DNA of 38,815 bases, taken from contig JALWDU010000056.1 in the NCBI GenBank assembly GCA_027036735.1, positions 1-38,815 on the forward strand, written 5' to 3'. A program made the position numbers and the translations under genes. Origin of the DNA: Aquificales bacterium. GTDB taxonomy: Bacteria; Aquificota; Aquificia; Aquificales; QOAS01. Positions 36,692-38,815 of the stretch are shown one piece after another. How positions within the stretch are numbered: position 1 is the first letter of the stretch; each line of letters begins with the position of its first letter. Below the pieces are notes generated by a model. That model was given only the letters and a program-made list of their open reading frames with translations. It was not told the DNA's origin and did not search any database.

Positions 36692-38815
36692 TTATCCCTT
36701 AAGGGTTCCCAAAGGTTTCAACCTCAAAATGGGTTTGGCTATACCCACACCGGCGACCGCCTTTATAACCTCCGCAACGTCCTTATACGCCTCGGGGATT
36801 TCCTCCATTATCGTCCCCTTACCGCGGGCTACAACCTTTAACCCCTTCTGTTTCACGTATTTGTCAACCCCTCCGAGGGATTTGACGTATTTTTTAGCCT
36901 TTGCGCGGGACATCACCCTTCCCGCCCCGTGGCAGGAGGTTCCAAAGCTCTTTTCCATAGATGCCGGTTGTCCCACCAATAGGTAGGAGTACCTACCCAT
37001 ATCGCCGGGAATTATCACCGGTTGTCCGTAGGGGCGGTAGGCAGGCGGCACCTCCGGGTGGTTGGGCGGAAAGGCGCGGGTTGCACCCTTTCGGTGAACC
37101 AGAACGGTTTTCTCCTCACCACCCACCTTGTGGGCTTCCAGTTTTCCGATATTGTGGGCGTGGTCGTAAACGACTCGGTAACCTATGCCCTCTATGTCGG
37201 TTCCCAAAACCTTGGCTATCGAAGAGGCGCTTATCCAGCCCAATATCTGACGGTTGGCAAAGGCGTAATTTGCCGCCGCATTCATAGCCCCCCAATACCT
37301 CTGCCCTTCGGGGGAGTTTAGGGGCATGCAAGCCAACTCGGGGTCGGGTAGGTTTATCCGATACTTTTGGGAAGCCCGAAGGGCGACCTTTATGTAGTCG
37401 GTGGCAACTTGATGTCCCAATCCCCTCGAACCGCTGTGAACCATTATTGCAACCTGACCCCTGAAAAAGCCGAGCGCCTTTGCGATTTCCGGCTCGTAAA
37501 TCTCCTCCACCTCTTGGACTTCAACAAAGTGGTTTCCGCTTCCCACCGTTCCCAGTTCGTCGCTACCCCTCTCGTAAGCTTCGTTTAAAACCGCATCGGG
37601 GTCGGCGAAGGGCAGCTGTCCGAAACTCTCTATGTGTTCCAAATCCTCCTTTTTACCATACCCGCGGGAGATAGCCCATTTTGCACCCAATCGGAGGACT
37701 TCCTTCATTTTGGACTTTGAGAGTTTTATCTTCGAAGTGGAGCCCACACCCGCGGGAACATTTAATAAAAGAGCCCTCATTACAGAATCGAGATGTTTCT
37801 TTACGTCCTTACTTTGGAGGTTTGTCGCTATTAGTCTGACCCCGCAGTTGGAGACGACAAAATTACCCGCAACGAAATTGTGTTCCTCCTCCCTCACCGT
37901 AAAGTCGTAAACCCAACCGTCGTAGGGAACTTCTTCGATTTCCTCAATAGTGTCCCAAACGATATCACCCTCGCAGTGGGAATTTATAAACTCCTCAAAG
38001 GTAGGGAAGTTCTTGGGAAGTCTAACACCTTTAGGGGACTCATATATACTCCTCTCCACAAAACGGCGGTTTATTCCAAGCTTTTCGGAAATACTTTCCA
38101 CATCCCACCCGGCGGCTTTCGGCAGAACCGCCTCCTCCCGAAGGGCTTCTCTCTTTTCCAATACAACACCCTTTAAACGCAGATAAGCCGCTCCGTAGAG
38201 GGCAAGCCTTTGCCTTTTGGGTGCGTACTCGTAGCCTATCGTCTCGAAAAACCTCAATAGATTTTCCCTTTCGGTGGATATATGCAGTCTAAACCTCAAA
38301 GAGTTTCTATCCCTCCTAACCTCCACCTTTTGGGTCTCAATTCCGAACTCACCCAAAAGGGTTTTTATATCTTCGACAAACTCCTCACCGCTTTTGGCAA
38401 AATTTTCCCTTTTATTCACGCTAAAGGTGAGGTTTAAGAAATTCTTGCCGTTTTTACCCACCTGGGGTTTATTCATTTCCGCCCCAAAGAGGGATGCGAG
38501 ATAGAGCCTCTTTAACCACTTCGGCAGTTTGAAGACCCATTCGGGAACCCTATAGGGGGTTTCCACCTTTTTACCCCTGGGAACACCGAGGGCGGCGAGC
38601 AGGTCGGCGAAAGATTTGGACGCCACATAGAGGAAGTTCTCCTCCGTCCGGTAGGTTTTTCCGTCAACCTTTACGGTTTTCTTCCTCTTGTAGATACCGC
38701 AGGGGGTAAAACCGAGTTTTTCGATATCCTCCGCAAGGAGCTTCAGCCCCTCTTCACTCCCGTAGAAGGAAACCTTTTCCTTACCCAAATGTCCGTCGCC
38801 GGTGAGATAACCGAT
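36692..38815 (-). CDS. rtcB: RNA ligase RtcB with LAGLIDADG intein (5' end beyond right edge of window)
   Basis: C-extein CGVRLIATNL...HFVEVQEVEEIYEPEI...MVHSGSRGLGHQV...SFGTSCHGAGRVMSR...LKPLGTLKG (36692-37846). Intein 37847 to beyond the edge: IGYLTGDGHL, YLASLFGAEMN, and terminal DGWVYDFTVREEEHNFVAGNFVVSN|C. Confidence 0.95.
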   Translation of the reverse strand: MGYLTGDGHLGKEKVSFYGSEEGLKLLAEDIEKLGFTPCGIYKRKKTVKVDGKTYRTEENFLYVASKSFADLLAALGVPRGKKVETPYRVPEWVFKLPKWLKRLYLASLFGAEMNKPQVGKNGKNFLNLTFSVNKRENFAKSGEEFVEDIKTLLGEFGIETQKVEVRRDRNSLRFRLHISTERENLLRFFETIGYEYAPKRQRLALYGAAYLRLKGVVLEKREALREEAVLPKAAGWDVESISEKLGINRRFVERSIYESPKGVRLPKNFPTFEEFINSHCEGDIVWDTIEEIEEVPYDGWVYDFTVREEEHNFVAGNFVVSNCGVRLIATNLQSKDVKKHLDSVMRALLLNVPAGVGSTSKIKLSKSKMKEVLRLGAKWAISRGYGKKEDLEHIESFGQLPFADPDAVLNEAYERGSDELGTVGSGNHFVEVQEVEEIYEPEIAKALGFFRGQVAIMVHSGSRGLGHQVATDYIKVALRASQKYRINLPDPELACMPLNSPEGQRYWGAMNAAANYAFANRQILGWISASSIAKVLGTDIEGIGYRVVYDHAHNIGKLEAHKVGGEEKTVLVHRKGATRAFPPNHPEVPPAYRPYGQPVIIPGDMGRYSYLLVGQPASMEKSFGTSCHGAGRVMSRAKAKKYVKSLGGVDKYVKQKGLKVVARGKGTIMEEIPEAYKDVAEVIKAVAGVGIAKPILRLKPLGTLKG

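Noticed and set aside
36961-37910. Several plus-strand ORFs opposite rtcB
   Set aside because: Antisense shadows of a strongly conserved RtcB frame.

Overview
The window is a thermophile-like bacterial chromosome segment. The gene content and divergent housekeeping proteins suggest an Aquificota/Desulfurobacteriaceae-type lineage, but this is inference and was not verified. It is densely coded. Recognisable genes are hypF, trmD, recG, a LysA-like PLP decarboxylase, the fumarase alpha subunit, priA, a Crp/Fnr regulator, panC, hisF, rpoD, era, yjbQ, atpC, a 5'-truncated uvrA, and an rtcB interrupted by a LAGLIDADG intein that runs off the right edge. The most unusual observations are: (i) a ~540 bp non-coding, hairpin-rich region between trmD and recG, with imperfect repeated modules, three tandem 8-mers and a possible multibranched RNA; (ii) resemblance of this material to two segments flanking a low-GC orphan HsdR_N-like gene; (iii) a PriA without recognisable helicase motifs; (iv) a UvrA lacking about 245 N-terminal residues, head-to-head with an orphan atpC; (v) the RtcB intein; (vi) a non-canonical LysA-like enzyme with a RiPP-leader-like N-terminal extension. 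All homology calls come from motif recognition by eye; no searches or folding calculations were run.
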